Shown here: positions 17,635 through 25,657 of the stretch, piece after piece
How the letters are laid out: the number at the start of each line of letters is the position of its first letter
Position numbering within the stretch: position 1 is the stretch's first letter
From: Bacteroidales bacterium
GTDB lineage: Bacteria > Bacteroidota > Bacteroidia > Bacteroidales > UBA932
Reading direction: 5' to 3'
NCBI GenBank assembly: GCA_017469845.1
Contig: JAFUFP010000061.1
Span: 1-52,805 of the forward strand
Length of the DNA: 52,805 nucleotides
Position numbers and translations under genes: made by a program
The notes under the pieces: model-generated
Database searches by the model: none
What the model saw: only the letters and a program-made list of their open reading frames with translations
Told to the model about the DNA's origin: nothing

Positions 17635-18819
17635 TTATAGTGAGTCTGCAATGTCTTGGAGAATGTTACCTATCTGATACAGTCCGCGGGGGACGTGGAA
17701 GCAGCCCTTCCATTTGCCTCCCTTGAGGGGAAGAAGGACTTCGCCTCTGCGGTTGAGGTATCCGAACCACTCGGGATATTCCCGGTCCTTGAAATTCTTC
17801 CACAGGTAGTCGTCCAACCTGAGGAACCATTCGAGAGCCTTGGTGTTGCCGGTCAGCTGATAACCTTTTATCATCGTTATGGCGCTTTCGATGTGGACCC
17901 ACCAGAGTTTCTGATCCCATTCCAGTTCCTGGGTGGGATAACCCTTGCGGTCCATGAAGTAGAAGATTCCGCCCCACTCCTTGTCCCATCCGAAGTCGAT
18001 CACCCGAAGGGCGATGTCCATGCTCTTCCGGATGATGTCGGGGCGTGAGAGTCTCGTGCCGAGATTCATCATGAACCACAGGGCTTCAAGATCATGTCCC
18101 GGGTTCACTTTGCGGCCTTCGAAGCAGTCGATGAGGGTTCCGTCGGGGGAGAGGTTCTCAACCATCACTCCCAGGTCCGGCTGGTAGAAGACGTCCAGCA
18201 CTTCGTGGAGGGCTTCTTCGATTGTCCTGTCAAGAAGACTCTTGTCTTCTATGATGGGTTCGATTTCGAGGGCCATGTTGCAAATGATCATCGGCAGCGC
18301 GAAATCCTTCATCGGTCTCGTTCCGGGAACACCCTTGGCCCATTTGCCTTTGGGGTTGTCCCTTCTTTCAAGAATCCTTTTGAAGGTCTTTCTCGCTATA
18401 TCGGCGTAGCGCTCCTCACCGGTCGCTATGGCCATCTGGGCGAAAGCCATGCATGCGAATGTGTTCGAGAAGATGTTGTAGGGCTGGATGAGGGGTTTGC
18501 CTTCCCTCGTGAGCGAGAAATAGAAGTCGTAGTTGGCGTCGTGTGCGTACTTGTCGAGGAACTCCGCCCCCTGGCGGGCGCATTCCAACCATGCGAGGTT
18601 CTTCTCGACTTTGTTGTACAACATCGCGAACATCCATACTTCACGGCCCTGCAGCCATACGAACTTGTCAGTGTCGAAGACGCTTCCGTCCCGATTCAGA
18701 CAGGTGAAGTATCCGCCGAATTCTTTGTCCTGGGAGTTGTTCAACCAGAACGGCAGGACTCCTCCGTAGAGCTCTTGTCTGTAGCGGAGGGCCATTGATT
18801 CAAATTCGCTTTTGGTCAT
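17635..18819 (-). CDS. AGE-family sugar epimerase
   Basis: Cytoplasmic (alpha/alpha)6-barrel protein of the N-acylglucosamine 2-epimerase (AGE) family, 394 residues, the usual size. Motifs seen are KFVWLQGREVWMFA near residue 50, NPGHDLEALWFMMNLG near 240, the histidine in LWWVHIESAITM near 310, and KWKGCFHVPRGLYQIG at the C-terminus; the arginine and histidines are typical catalytic residues. Members interconvert GlcNAc/ManNAc, or epimerise glucose/mannose or cellobiose. It is the first gene of the PUL operon, 10 bases before SusC, with a good promoter upstream and the ROK repressor divergent. No NanA-type lyase is present, so a complete NanLET sialic-acid pathway is not supported. Confidence 0.85.
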   Translation of the reverse strand: MTKSEFESMALRYRQELYGGVLPFWLNNSQDKEFGGYFTCLNRDGSVFDTDKFVWLQGREVWMFAMLYNKVEKNLAWLECARQGAEFLDKYAHDANYDFYFSLTREGKPLIQPYNIFSNTFACMAFAQMAIATGEERYADIARKTFKRILERRDNPKGKWAKGVPGTRPMKDFALPMIICNMALEIEPIIEDKSLLDRTIEEALHEVLDVFYQPDLGVMVENLSPDGTLIDCFEGRKVNPGHDLEALWFMMNLGTRLSRPDIIRKSMDIALRVIDFGWDKEWGGIFYFMDRKGYPTQELEWDQKLWWVHIESAITMIKGYQLTGNTKALEWFLRLDDYLWKNFKDREYPEWFGYLNRRGEVLLPLKGGKWKGCFHVPRGLYQIGNILQDIADSL

Positions 18820-18851
18820 GTTTTAGCTGTTTTGGGTATTAACACCTGTCG

Positions 18852-18882
18852 CAAAATTAATTTTTAAATATAAATAATGCAA
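18852..18882 (-). promoter_or_regulatory. Promoter of the 11-gene PUL operon
   Basis: On the minus strand a -7 element TAATTTTG (18852-18859) matches Bacteroidota TAnnTTTG exactly. A TTG -33 element lies at 18880-18882 with a 20-base spacer. It faces the AGE gene 33 bases away. The AT-rich divergent region between it and the ROK promoter is the likely repressor target. Confidence 0.7.
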
Positions 18883-18943
18883 TATTTTTAACGAAATGAT
18901 AAAAACTTTTTCATATTTATTATTGATATCTATGTAAAATGGC

Positions 18944-18973
18944 TTGTTTTAGATGCTTTTTTCTCTATATTTG
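18944..18973 (+). promoter_or_regulatory. Promoter of the ROK-DUF4434 operon
   Basis: A -7 element TATATTTG (18966-18973) and a TTG -33 element (18944-18946) are separated by 19 bases, matching the Bacteroidota sigma-ABfr consensus. The ROK ATG follows 18 bases after the -7 element, giving a short leader. Confidence 0.7.
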
Positions 18974-18991
18974 CATCAAACACTGACCATA

Positions 18992-20197
18992 ATGAAGACG
19001 TTCCTCAATAATATCGGTGGACGTTACGCCTCGGAAAAGAAGACTATCCTGGGGCTGAGCATGAACCACTATTCTTATTCCCTGGCTGAACTCGCCAGGG
19101 AACTGGGTACCAGCATACCCAAGATAACACGTATCGTCTCCGATATGGTGTCCGAGGGCTATCTTGTCGAGGTCGGCAAGATGGAATCGGCTTCCGGACG
19201 CCGTCCCAGTGTATACGGGCTCAATCCCGACGCGGGTTTCTTTGTGGGTGTGGACGTGAACCGCGATTTCCTGGTCGTGGCTGTCACCAACTTCCCTGGA
19301 AGGACAGTTTCCATCATCGACAATATCCCCTTCACCCTCGAGAGCAACGAGGCTTCCGTGTCGGCGCTGTGCTCCACCGTCCTTGAAGCCATCCGAAAGG
19401 AAGGGATCGACCCTTCGAAGGTCAGGGGCTACGGGGTGAACCTTACCGGAAGGGTCAACTTCCATACAGGATACAGCTATTCTTATTATATGGGCGAGGA
19501 AAAGCCCATCGTCCAGCTTCTTGAAGCCGGGTTCGGCCAGAGCGTGGTAGTGGAGAACGACTCCAGGGCCATGGCTTACGGAGAGTACATGAGCGGAATA
19601 GCCGCTTCCGATGAAGAGAACATACTCTTCCTCAATGTCGGTTGGGGCCTCGGAATGGGAATGGTCCTCGGCGGCAAACTCTTCTACGGAAAGTCCGGGT
19701 TCTCCGGCGAGGTGGGACATTTCCCCCTTCTGGACAACAACCGGGTCTGCCAGTGCGGAAAGGTCGGTTGTCTGGAAACCGGCGCTTCCGGAAGCGCTCT
19801 TCATACGCTGGTTCTCGAGAAATTGGCTTCTGGTCGTTCGTCCATCCTTTCCGCCGCTTACCGCAGGGGGGAAGAGATTTCACTGGACGATATCCTTGAA
19901 GCGGTGAAGAAAGAGGATGTGCTGGTCATCGAGTGCGTGGAACAGATAGGATCCGTCCTCGGAAGGGCGGTCGCCGGTCTTATAAACATCTTCAACCCCG
20001 ACCTGGTAGTGATCGGAGGAAGGTTGTCGGTGACGGAAAGGTATCTGATGCCGCCGCTCCGCAGCGCGGTGAACCGTCTGTCCCTGAACCTCGTCAACAG
20101 CGATACGCAGATAAAGGTTTCACGCCTCGGCAAGACCGCAGGTGCGCTCGGTGCGAGCTTCCTTTCAAAAAGCCGCCTTTTGAGTGATTTGTCCTAA
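18992..20197 (+). CDS. ROK-family transcriptional repressor (NagC-like)
   Basis: Sugar-responsive regulator of 401 residues: an N-terminal winged helix-turn-helix (residues about 28-62, LAELARELGTSIPKITRIVSDMV) joined to a ROK sugar-kinase-like domain. The zinc motif C-x-C-x-x-x-x-C-L-E is seen at residues 253-262 (CQCGKVGCLE), preceded by GEVGH, which contributes a zinc/sugar-binding histidine. The usual ROK glycine loop VGWGLGMGMVLGG is present. The start at 18992 is preferred over 18953 because the upstream codons overlap the promoter. It faces the PUL operon across 172 bp and is its likely repressor, released by an imported sugar; NagC and Mlc are the best-known relatives, so an amino sugar or glucose-like effector is plausible. 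Confidence 0.88.
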   Translation: MKTFLNNIGGRYASEKKTILGLSMNHYSYSLAELARELGTSIPKITRIVSDMVSEGYLVEVGKMESASGRRPSVYGLNPDAGFFVGVDVNRDFLVVAVTNFPGRTVSIIDNIPFTLESNEASVSALCSTVLEAIRKEGIDPSKVRGYGVNLTGRVNFHTGYSYSYYMGEEKPIVQLLEAGFGQSVVVENDSRAMAYGEYMSGIAASDEENILFLNVGWGLGMGMVLGGKLFYGKSGFSGEVGHFPLLDNNRVCQCGKVGCLETGASGSALHTLVLEKLASGRSSILSAAYRRGEEISLDDILEAVKKEDVLVIECVEQIGSVLGRAVAGLINIFNPDLVVIGGRLSVTERYLMPPLRSAVNRLSLNLVNSDTQIKVSRLGKTAGALGASFLSKSRLLSDLS

Positions 20198-20208
20198 ATA
20201 TTATATAA

Positions 20209-21297
20209 ATGGAAAGCCGTCGTTCATTTTTGAAAAAAGGCGCTCTCGCAGCTGCTGCAGCGCCGCTCCTGGCAACCGGGTGCAAACCCGCCGGGGCGAA
20301 AGACAAATGGGGGATAGACCCCGACCCTTCAGTCGAATCCACATTGATAGTGCCCAAGGGCGAAGCCCTTCCCATCACGGGAACGTTCCTTGACGAGATA
20401 TCGCATGACATACCCCACCAGAACTGGGGTGAAAAGGAATGGGACAGGGACTTCCGCTATATGAAGGCGATGGGCATAGATACCGTCATCGACATCCGTT
20501 GCGGATACCGCAAGTTCATAACCTATCCTTCTCCGTATCTTCTGAAGAAGGGATGCTACATGCCATCCATGGACCTTATAGACATGTTCTGCCGTCTGGC
20601 CCAGAAGTACGGCATGAAGTTCATGCTCGGCCTTTACGACAGCGGCAAGTATTGGGATACCGGTGACATGTCTTACGAGGTGGAATCCAACAAGTACGTC
20701 ATCGACGAGGTGTGGGAAAGATACGGAAGCAAGTACGACAGTTTCGCCGGATGGTACATCTCCGGAGAGATTTCAAGGGCCACCAAGGGTGCGATCGAGA
20801 GCTTCCGGATAATGGGACGTCAGTGCAAGGAGGTCTCCGGAGGACTGCCGACATTCATTTCGCCGTGGATCGACGGAAAGAAGGCCGTTGACGCGGCCAG
20901 CGGCAACCTCACCAAGGATGAAGCCGTTTCCGTTGCCCAGCACGAGAAGGAGTGGGATGAAATCTTCGACGGCATCCACGAGTACGTCGACGCCTGCGCC
21001 TTCCAGGACGGGCACATAGATTACGACGAACTGGACGCTTTCTTCTCGGTGAACAAGAAGCTGGCTGACAAGTACGGCATGAAATGCTGGACCAACGCCG
21101 AGTCGTTTGACCGCGACATGCCCATACACTTCTTCCCGATAAAGTTCGACAAACTCCGCTTGAAACTTGAAGCCGCGAAGCGCTGCGGCTACGACAAGGC
21201 CATCACCTTCGAGTTCAGCCACTTCATGAGCCCGCAGAGTGCGTATCTTCAGGCCGGACACCTGTACGACCGTTATCGCGAATACTTCGGAATATAG
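20209..21297 (+). CDS. DUF4434 TIM-barrel glycosidase-like protein, Tat-exported
   Basis: Secreted protein of 362 residues, starting 11 bases after the ROK stop. The N-terminus has SRRSFLKKG and an alanine-rich hydrophobic stretch ending LLATGC, so it may be a Tat-exported lipoprotein. The rest is a TIM-barrel of the DUF4434 type: GTFLDEISHDIPHQNWG, MGIDTVIDIRCGYRKF, FAGWYISGEIS and FEFSHFMSP. DUF4434 proteins are related to glycoside hydrolases and recur in Bacteroidota PULs, but their substrate is not established to my knowledge. E in WYISGE and E in TFEFSH are candidate catalytic acids. It is the fourth putative glycan-cleaving protein of this locus. Confidence 0.78.
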   Translation: MESRRSFLKKGALAAAAAPLLATGCKPAGAKDKWGIDPDPSVESTLIVPKGEALPITGTFLDEISHDIPHQNWGEKEWDRDFRYMKAMGIDTVIDIRCGYRKFITYPSPYLLKKGCYMPSMDLIDMFCRLAQKYGMKFMLGLYDSGKYWDTGDMSYEVESNKYVIDEVWERYGSKYDSFAGWYISGEISRATKGAIESFRIMGRQCKEVSGGLPTFISPWIDGKKAVDAASGNLTKDEAVSVAQHEKEWDEIFDGIHEYVDACAFQDGHIDYDELDAFFSVNKKLADKYGMKCWTNAESFDRDMPIHFFPIKFDKLRLKLEAAKRCGYDKAITFEFSHFMSPQSAYLQAGHLYDRYREYFGI

Positions 21298-21314
21298 ATA
21301 TTGATTGATTTTCG

Positions 21315-21329
21315 CGGGAAACCTTCCCG
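21315..21329 (+). other. Small hairpin after the DUF4434 gene
   Basis: A perfect 6-bp stem CGGGAA/TTCCCG with a 3-base loop lies 18 bases after the DUF4434 stop. The tail is only mildly T-rich, so it is a weak terminator candidate at the convergent junction with the CapD-type gene. Confidence 0.4.
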
Positions 21330-21420
21330 AAATATTGGTTTGTTTGTGTGATTGCAGCGGCTGCCCCTTGAGAGAAGGTGCGGCCGCAAACTTTTTGGGG
21401 GGAGGCGGGGGATTTTATTC

Positions 21421-23340
21421 TCAGGCGCGCTGGTCCAGGACCGAGTATACCGAATGGTTGCTGATGAACTCGGGAACGATTTCCTTCATCTTCGCCACGG
21501 TCTTCATGCAGTCGTAGCTCTGGGCGGTCTCGAACAGTTCCTCGAGTTCGCTCTTCACGTAATTGAAGTCGTATTCCCTCACGGACGCTATCCTTATCTT
21601 CTCATGGAAGGATTCCTTGGTGGTCTCCTTTTCGCTGAGGACTTCCTCGTAGAGCTTTTCTCCGTCACGCAGTCCGGTGTATTTGATTTCCACGCCCTGC
21701 GCTCCGCTGAGTTTGATCATCCTCTTGGCGAGTTCCGCGATCTTGACGGGTTTACCCATGTCGAACACGAAGATTTCGCCGCCGTTTCCTTTGGTGCCGG
21801 CTTCGAGGACAAGCTTGCAGGCTTCGGGGATGAGCATGAAGAAACGGATGATGTTGGGATCGGTGACCGTTACGGGACCGCCTTCCTTTATCTGCCTTTC
21901 GAATATCGGGATGACGCTGCCGTTGCTTCCGAGGACGTTTCCGAAGCGGGTGGTGACGAACTGGGTCTTTCCTTCAACGAGACCCTCTTCCTCGGCCTTG
22001 TTGAGGCTCTGGACGTAGATTTCGCAGATTCTCTTGCTGCAGCCCATCACGTTGGTCGGGTTAACGGCCTTGTCGGTCGAGACCATCACGAACTTCTTGA
22101 CGTCATATTTGACGGAGAGGTCGGCTATTATCTTCGTGCCGAGCACGTTGTTGTGTACAGCCTCGCTGGGGTTGTCCTCCATCATGGGAACGTGCTTGTA
22201 CGCCGCCGCATGGAATACGTAATCTGGACGGAAGGAACGGAAGATGAGATCCATCCTGTCGGCATTGGTGATGCTGGTTACGATGGTTTCGGCCTTTATC
22301 GTGGGGAACTCCTTGGCCATCATCAGGCGGATGTCGTGCTGAGGGGTTTCAGCCTGGTCGACAAGGACGAGGGCGGCGGGGGAGAATGTCGCTATCTGGC
22401 GGACGATCTCGCTTCCGATCGATCCGGCGGAACCGGTTATGAGGATGGTCTTTCCTTTGAGCATCTCACCGATCGAAGTGAGGTCGACGTTTATCTGCTC
22501 CCTGGGGAGAAGATCGGATATGCTGACCTCCTTGAGCCTTGTTGAAGCCTTGTCGCCGGGTTTCCATTCCTCGGCTTCGGGCTCCATGAATATCTTCACT
22601 CCGGCGTTTATGATGAGGTCCTGGAGATATTCGTCATTACGGAACTTCTCGATCCTTTTGGGGGAGATGAGCACGGCTCCGATATTGTTGTTCACGAGAA
22701 TTTTCGTGAGCTTGTCGTTGACAGGATATACCTTTTCTCCGAGAAGTCTGGAGAACGAGAGCTTTTCATCATGTGAGATGAATCCCTTCAGGGTGAATTT
22801 CGCGGGCTTTTCGTTCCTGATACTCTTGGCTATTCCGACTCCGCCGCTCTGGGCTCCGTAGATGAGGACGTTCATTGCGTTGTCCGCACGGTATCCAAGG
22901 TCGTAGATGAGTTTGACGAAAACCCTCATCGCCCACATCAGAAGGGTCGCCAGGCAAAGGATTATGAGGATCTCGATATCCCTTACCGCCACGAAGAACT
23001 CTCCGCCGGCTTTTCCTATGAAGTGGTTCACGACCATGTAGATCGCCGCGGAAAGGATGTTCGCCATGGCGACTTTCTGCAGGTCTATGAACGAGGAGTA
23101 ACGTATTATGCCAGAATAGGTATGGAAGGTGAAGAATCCGATGAAACTCACTGCCACGTAAAGGATCATCGTATGGAAAAGCGGCGCGAAATCAGCGACA
23201 AGACCGCTTCCCCTGTGGAAGAACCAGTACGATACGAATCCGGAAATGAACACGAACAAACTGTCCAGCAACAGAATGCACCAATAGGGAAGGGTGCGCT
23301 TGCTGAAGTACCAATTAATCAGATTCCTCAAATGGCCCAT
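21421..23340 (-). CDS. Membrane NDP-sugar 4,6-dehydratase (WbpM/CapD type)
   Basis: Polysaccharide-biosynthesis protein of 639 residues. The first ~150 residues hold four membrane helices. A Rossmann-like cofactor domain follows (AMNVLIYGAQSGGVGIAKSI), then an extended SDR domain with ILITGSAGSIGSEIVRQI near residue 300. The active-site segment is STDKAVNPTNVMGCSKR: a Met replaces the usual SDR Tyr, as in the Ser-Met-Lys triad of WbpM/FlaA1-type UDP-GlcNAc 4,6-dehydratases. It supplies a 4-keto-6-deoxy sugar for O-antigen, capsule or glycoprotein. A promoter inside the longest open frame (TATATTTG at 23378-23385) shows that 23340 rather than 23415 is the start. Confidence 0.9.
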   Translation of the reverse strand: MGHLRNLINWYFSKRTLPYWCILLLDSLFVFISGFVSYWFFHRGSGLVADFAPLFHTMILYVAVSFIGFFTFHTYSGIIRYSSFIDLQKVAMANILSAAIYMVVNHFIGKAGGEFFVAVRDIEILIILCLATLLMWAMRVFVKLIYDLGYRADNAMNVLIYGAQSGGVGIAKSIRNEKPAKFTLKGFISHDEKLSFSRLLGEKVYPVNDKLTKILVNNNIGAVLISPKRIEKFRNDEYLQDLIINAGVKIFMEPEAEEWKPGDKASTRLKEVSISDLLPREQINVDLTSIGEMLKGKTILITGSAGSIGSEIVRQIATFSPAALVLVDQAETPQHDIRLMMAKEFPTIKAETIVTSITNADRMDLIFRSFRPDYVFHAAAYKHVPMMEDNPSEAVHNNVLGTKIIADLSVKYDVKKFVMVSTDKAVNPTNVMGCSKRICEIYVQSLNKAEEEGLVEGKTQFVTTRFGNVLGSNGSVIPIFERQIKEGGPVTVTDPNIIRFFMLIPEACKLVLEAGTKGNGGEIFVFDMGKPVKIAELAKRMIKLSGAQGVEIKYTGLRDGEKLYEEVLSEKETTKESFHEKIRIASVREYDFNYVKSELEELFETAQSYDCMKTVAKMKEIVPEFISNHSVYSVLDQRA

Positions 23341-23377
23341 TATCAGACAGTTTACCTTTCGGTACTTGAATTGCCTG

Positions 23378-23408
23378 CAAATATATCCAATTCCCGTCAC
23401 AAAAGCAA
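23378..23408 (-). promoter_or_regulatory. Promoter of the 4,6-dehydratase gene
   Basis: On the minus strand TTG (23406-23408), a 20-base spacer and TATATTTG (23378-23385) match the Bacteroidota consensus exactly. Transcription would start near 23371, about 30 bases before the ATG at 23340, which excludes the longer start. Confidence 0.75.
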
Positions 23409-23500
23409 CTTTCATAGGAAGATGTATAAAAATGCATAGGACGGACGGCGTCGGGATTCTTCACTGAAAAATGCCGAGTATATTTTTGACTGAGATACTG

Positions 23501-23531
23501 TTGCGAAATGCACTTTCTTTGGGTATCTTTA
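23501..23531 (+). promoter_or_regulatory. Promoter of the six-repeat protein gene
   Basis: TTG at 23501-23503, a 20-base spacer and TATCTTTA at 23524-23531, one mismatch from TAnnTTTG. It lies 34 bases before the ATG at 23566. Confidence 0.6.
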
Positions 23532-23565
23532 CCGGGAAGAGTCAAAAGACCTTTACGCTCAAGTC

Positions 23566-24069
23566 ATGTCCACGCTTCTGAAACTATTCATGCTTTCGCT
23601 TTTCTTCATACCTTCCTTTTCTCCGGCGGATCAGAACCTCAGGAAGGAGCCGGTCCGGATATTCAAGGGAAATTCCCATTATTCGAGCGATATCCTTTTC
23701 AGCGTTTCGAAAGGGAAAATCTATAAGGGAAGATCTCCGTATTCCTCCGATGTAGTATGCACTGTCGACGGGGATAAGATACGTAAGGGTAATTCACCCT
23801 ATTCTTCCGATATACTTTTCACCATAAAGGGTGACAACATCTATAAGGGCAGATCCTCTTACAGCAGCGACATTGTCGCGAATTTCCGGGGAGACAAACT
23901 TCATCGCGGAACTTCTCCCTATTCATCGGACATCCTTGTCAACATCGGAGATGACGGTAAGATCTATTCGGGAAGATCCCGATATTCTTCGGATGTCATA
24001 GCCAGTTGCATGGGTGGACTTTCAAGGGAAGAGCTTGTCGCTGTGTTATATTGTCTGGGGATTTTCTAG
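23566..24069 (+). CDS. Secreted six-repeat protein (beta-flower-like)
   Basis: Small exported protein of 167 residues. After a hydrophobic signal (residues 1-21) come six copies of a 20-residue unit with the pattern K-I-Y-K-G-R-S-x-Y-S-S-D-I-L-F-x-hydrophobic. The YSSD tyrosines are at residues 39, 59, 79, 99, 119 and 140, an almost perfect period. The unit, a short turn plus two beta-strands, recalls the '5-fold beta-flower' proteins of Bacteroidota; the family name is from memory and the repeat number here is six. There is no catalytic motif. It lies between the divergent dehydratase and rfbA and has its own promoter. Function unknown. Confidence 0.8.
   Translation: MSTLLKLFMLSLFFIPSFSPADQNLRKEPVRIFKGNSHYSSDILFSVSKGKIYKGRSPYSSDVVCTVDGDKIRKGNSPYSSDILFTIKGDNIYKGRSSYSSDIVANFRGDKLHRGTSPYSSDILVNIGDDGKIYSGRSRYSSDVIASCMGGLSREELVAVLYCLGIF
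23659..24006 (+). repeat. Six 60-bp in-frame repeats
   Basis: Six tandem ~60-bp units encode the YSSD repeats. At DNA level they have diverged at many third positions, so the period is conserved at protein level by selection rather than by recent duplication. The sixth unit carries a one-codon insertion. Confidence 0.85.
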
Positions 24070-24087
24070 GAAATATGTTTTTTTGAC

Positions 24088-24095
24088 TAATTTTG
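24088..24095 (+). promoter_or_regulatory. Possible rfb operon promoter (-7 element)
   Basis: TAATTTTG matches TAnnTTTG, 35 bases upstream of the rfbA ATG. No TTG is seen at the proper distance, so the promoter may be weak or activator-dependent. It argues for the rfbA start at 24131. Confidence 0.45.
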
Positions 24096-24130
24096 TAAAT
24101 AAGTCTCATCATCCGAAAACCGACGACATC

Positions 24131-25042
24131 ATGAAAGGAATAGTTCTGGCGGGAGGCAGCGGTACAAGGCTCTATCCCATTACCAAAGGAGTGAGCAAGC
24201 AGCTTCTCCCCATTTACGACAAACCGATGATCTATTATCCTGTCTCCGTCCTGATGCAGGCGGGGATAAGGGACATCCTCATCATAAGCACCCCTTCCGA
24301 TCTTCCCTCTTTCCGCAGACTTCTGGGTGACGGAAGTGACTACGGGGTGAACTTCTCCTATGCCGAGCAGCCGTCTCCGGACGGACTTGCCCAGGCATTC
24401 ATCATCGGAGAGGAGTTCATCGGAGACGACTGCGTCTGCCTGGTTCTGGGCGACAACATTTTCCACGGAGCGGGATTCAACTCCCTTTTGAAGAACGCCG
24501 TTTCCGATGCGGAGAATGAAAACAAGGCGACGGTCTTCGGTTATTGGGTGAGCGACCCCGAGAGGTACGGCGTCGCCGAATTCGACTCTGAGGGCAATTG
24601 CCTCAGCATCGAGGAGAAACCTCTTCATCCCAAGTCCAATTACGCCGTAGTGGGATTGTACTTCTATCCCAACAGCGTCGTTCAGATCGCCAAGGGCATC
24701 AAACCTTCGGCGAGGGGGGAACTGGAGATAACGACCGTGAACCAGACCTACCTTTCGATGGGTGACCTCAAAGTCCAGACCCTTGGAAGGGGATTCGCTT
24801 GGCTCGATACCGGTACTCACGACTCCCTGGCGGAGGCTACGGCTTATATCGAGACCATCGAGAAAAGGCAGGGACTGAAAGTGGCCTGTCTTGAGGACAT
24901 AGCCCTCCGGATGGGATGGATAACTCCCGCCAAGATGAGGGAAATAGCAGTTCCGATGCTGAAGAACCAATACGGACAGTACCTTGTGCGTATGGCGGAA
25001 GAGGCGGAACGCACCGGGAAACATACGATCGTGGATCTTTGA
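24131..25042 (+). CDS. rfbA: Glucose-1-phosphate thymidylyltransferase
   Basis: Makes dTDP-glucose from glucose-1-phosphate and dTTP, the first step of dTDP-L-rhamnose synthesis. It has 303 residues, close to the usual ~290. The nucleotidyltransferase signature is at the N-terminus ([20 protein letters not shown], residues 8-27), with YYP after it, VLGDNIFHG for metal binding, and EEKP and [10 protein letters not shown] further on. The ATG at 24131 is set by homology and by a promoter element just upstream; the longer in-frame start would overlap the six-repeat gene. It begins a close-packed rfbA-rfbC-lipoprotein-rfbD run. rfbB is not in the window. Confidence 0.96.
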   Translation: MKGIVLAGGSGTRLYPITKGVSKQLLPIYDKPMIYYPVSVLMQAGIRDILIISTPSDLPSFRRLLGDGSDYGVNFSYAEQPSPDGLAQAFIIGEEFIGDDCVCLVLGDNIFHGAGFNSLLKNAVSDAENENKATVFGYWVSDPERYGVAEFDSEGNCLSIEEKPLHPKSNYAVVGLYFYPNSVVQIAKGIKPSARGELEITTVNQTYLSMGDLKVQTLGRGFAWLDTGTHDSLAEATAYIETIEKRQGLKVACLEDIALRMGWITPAKMREIAVPMLKNQYGQYLVRMAEEAERTGKHTIVDL

Positions 25043-25052
25043 CAATCTTTTG

Positions 25053-25628
25053 ATGGAAATAATTGAAACCTCCATTCCCGGAGTGGTACTTATCGAACCC
25101 AAGGTGTTCGGTGACTCCAGGGGATATTTCTTCGAATCCTATTCCAAAAGGGACTTCGACCGCATGGTTCGTCCCGTCACCTTCGTGCAGGACAATGAGA
25201 GCATGAGCAGCTACGGGGTTGTAAGGGGACTCCATTACCAGAAGGGTGCCTTTTCCCAGAGCAAGCTCGTCCGTGTGATTGAAGGCAAGGTGCTTGACGT
25301 CGCCGTGGACATCCGGAAAGGCTCGCCCACCTTCGGGCAGCATGTGTCCATCGTGCTTTCAGCGGAAAACCACCGCCAGCTTTTCATCCCGAGGGGCTTT
25401 GCCCACGGATTCGCAGTGCTGTCGGAAAGGGCCGTGTTCCAGTACAAGTGCGACAATCTTTACGCTCCTTCAAGCGAAGGGGCCATAGCTTGGAACGATC
25501 CTTCCCTGGGTATCGACTGGATGATACCTCCGGAGGATGTGATCCTTTCCGAAAAGGACAAACGTCATCCACTTCTAAAGGATGCGGAAGGCCTTTTCGA
25601 TTACGGGAAAGACTATTACGCCGAATGA
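25053..25628 (+). CDS. rfbC: dTDP-4-dehydrorhamnose 3,5-epimerase
   Basis: Cupin-fold epimerase of 191 residues, the standard length, acting on dTDP-4-keto-6-deoxyglucose at C3 and C5. Visible landmarks are PKVFGDSRGYFFESY, the catalytic histidine motif RGLHYQ, and IPRGFAHGFAVLSE. The start at 25053 lies 10 bases after the rfbA stop and gives the conserved N-terminus (IIETSIPGVVLIEPKVF). It is in one operon with rfbA and rfbD. Confidence 0.96.
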   Translation: MEIIETSIPGVVLIEPKVFGDSRGYFFESYSKRDFDRMVRPVTFVQDNESMSSYGVVRGLHYQKGAFSQSKLVRVIEGKVLDVAVDIRKGSPTFGQHVSIVLSAENHRQLFIPRGFAHGFAVLSERAVFQYKCDNLYAPSSEGAIAWNDPSLGIDWMIPPEDVILSEKDKRHPLLKDAEGLFDYGKDYYAE

Positions 25629-25657
25629 ATTCAAACAGTATCCAACGTTTTGCCGTC

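Noticed and set aside
17635..18819. AGE gene plus MFS gene as a sialic-acid NanE-NanT pathway
   Set aside because: No NanA/NanL lyase or sialidase is present, and the MFS protein has sugar-porter (XylE-like) rather than NanT-like signatures.
21391..21415. G-rich run after the 4,6-dehydratase stop as a G-quadruplex
   Set aside because: Only two long G-runs and one short pair are seen, too few for a confident four-stranded structure.
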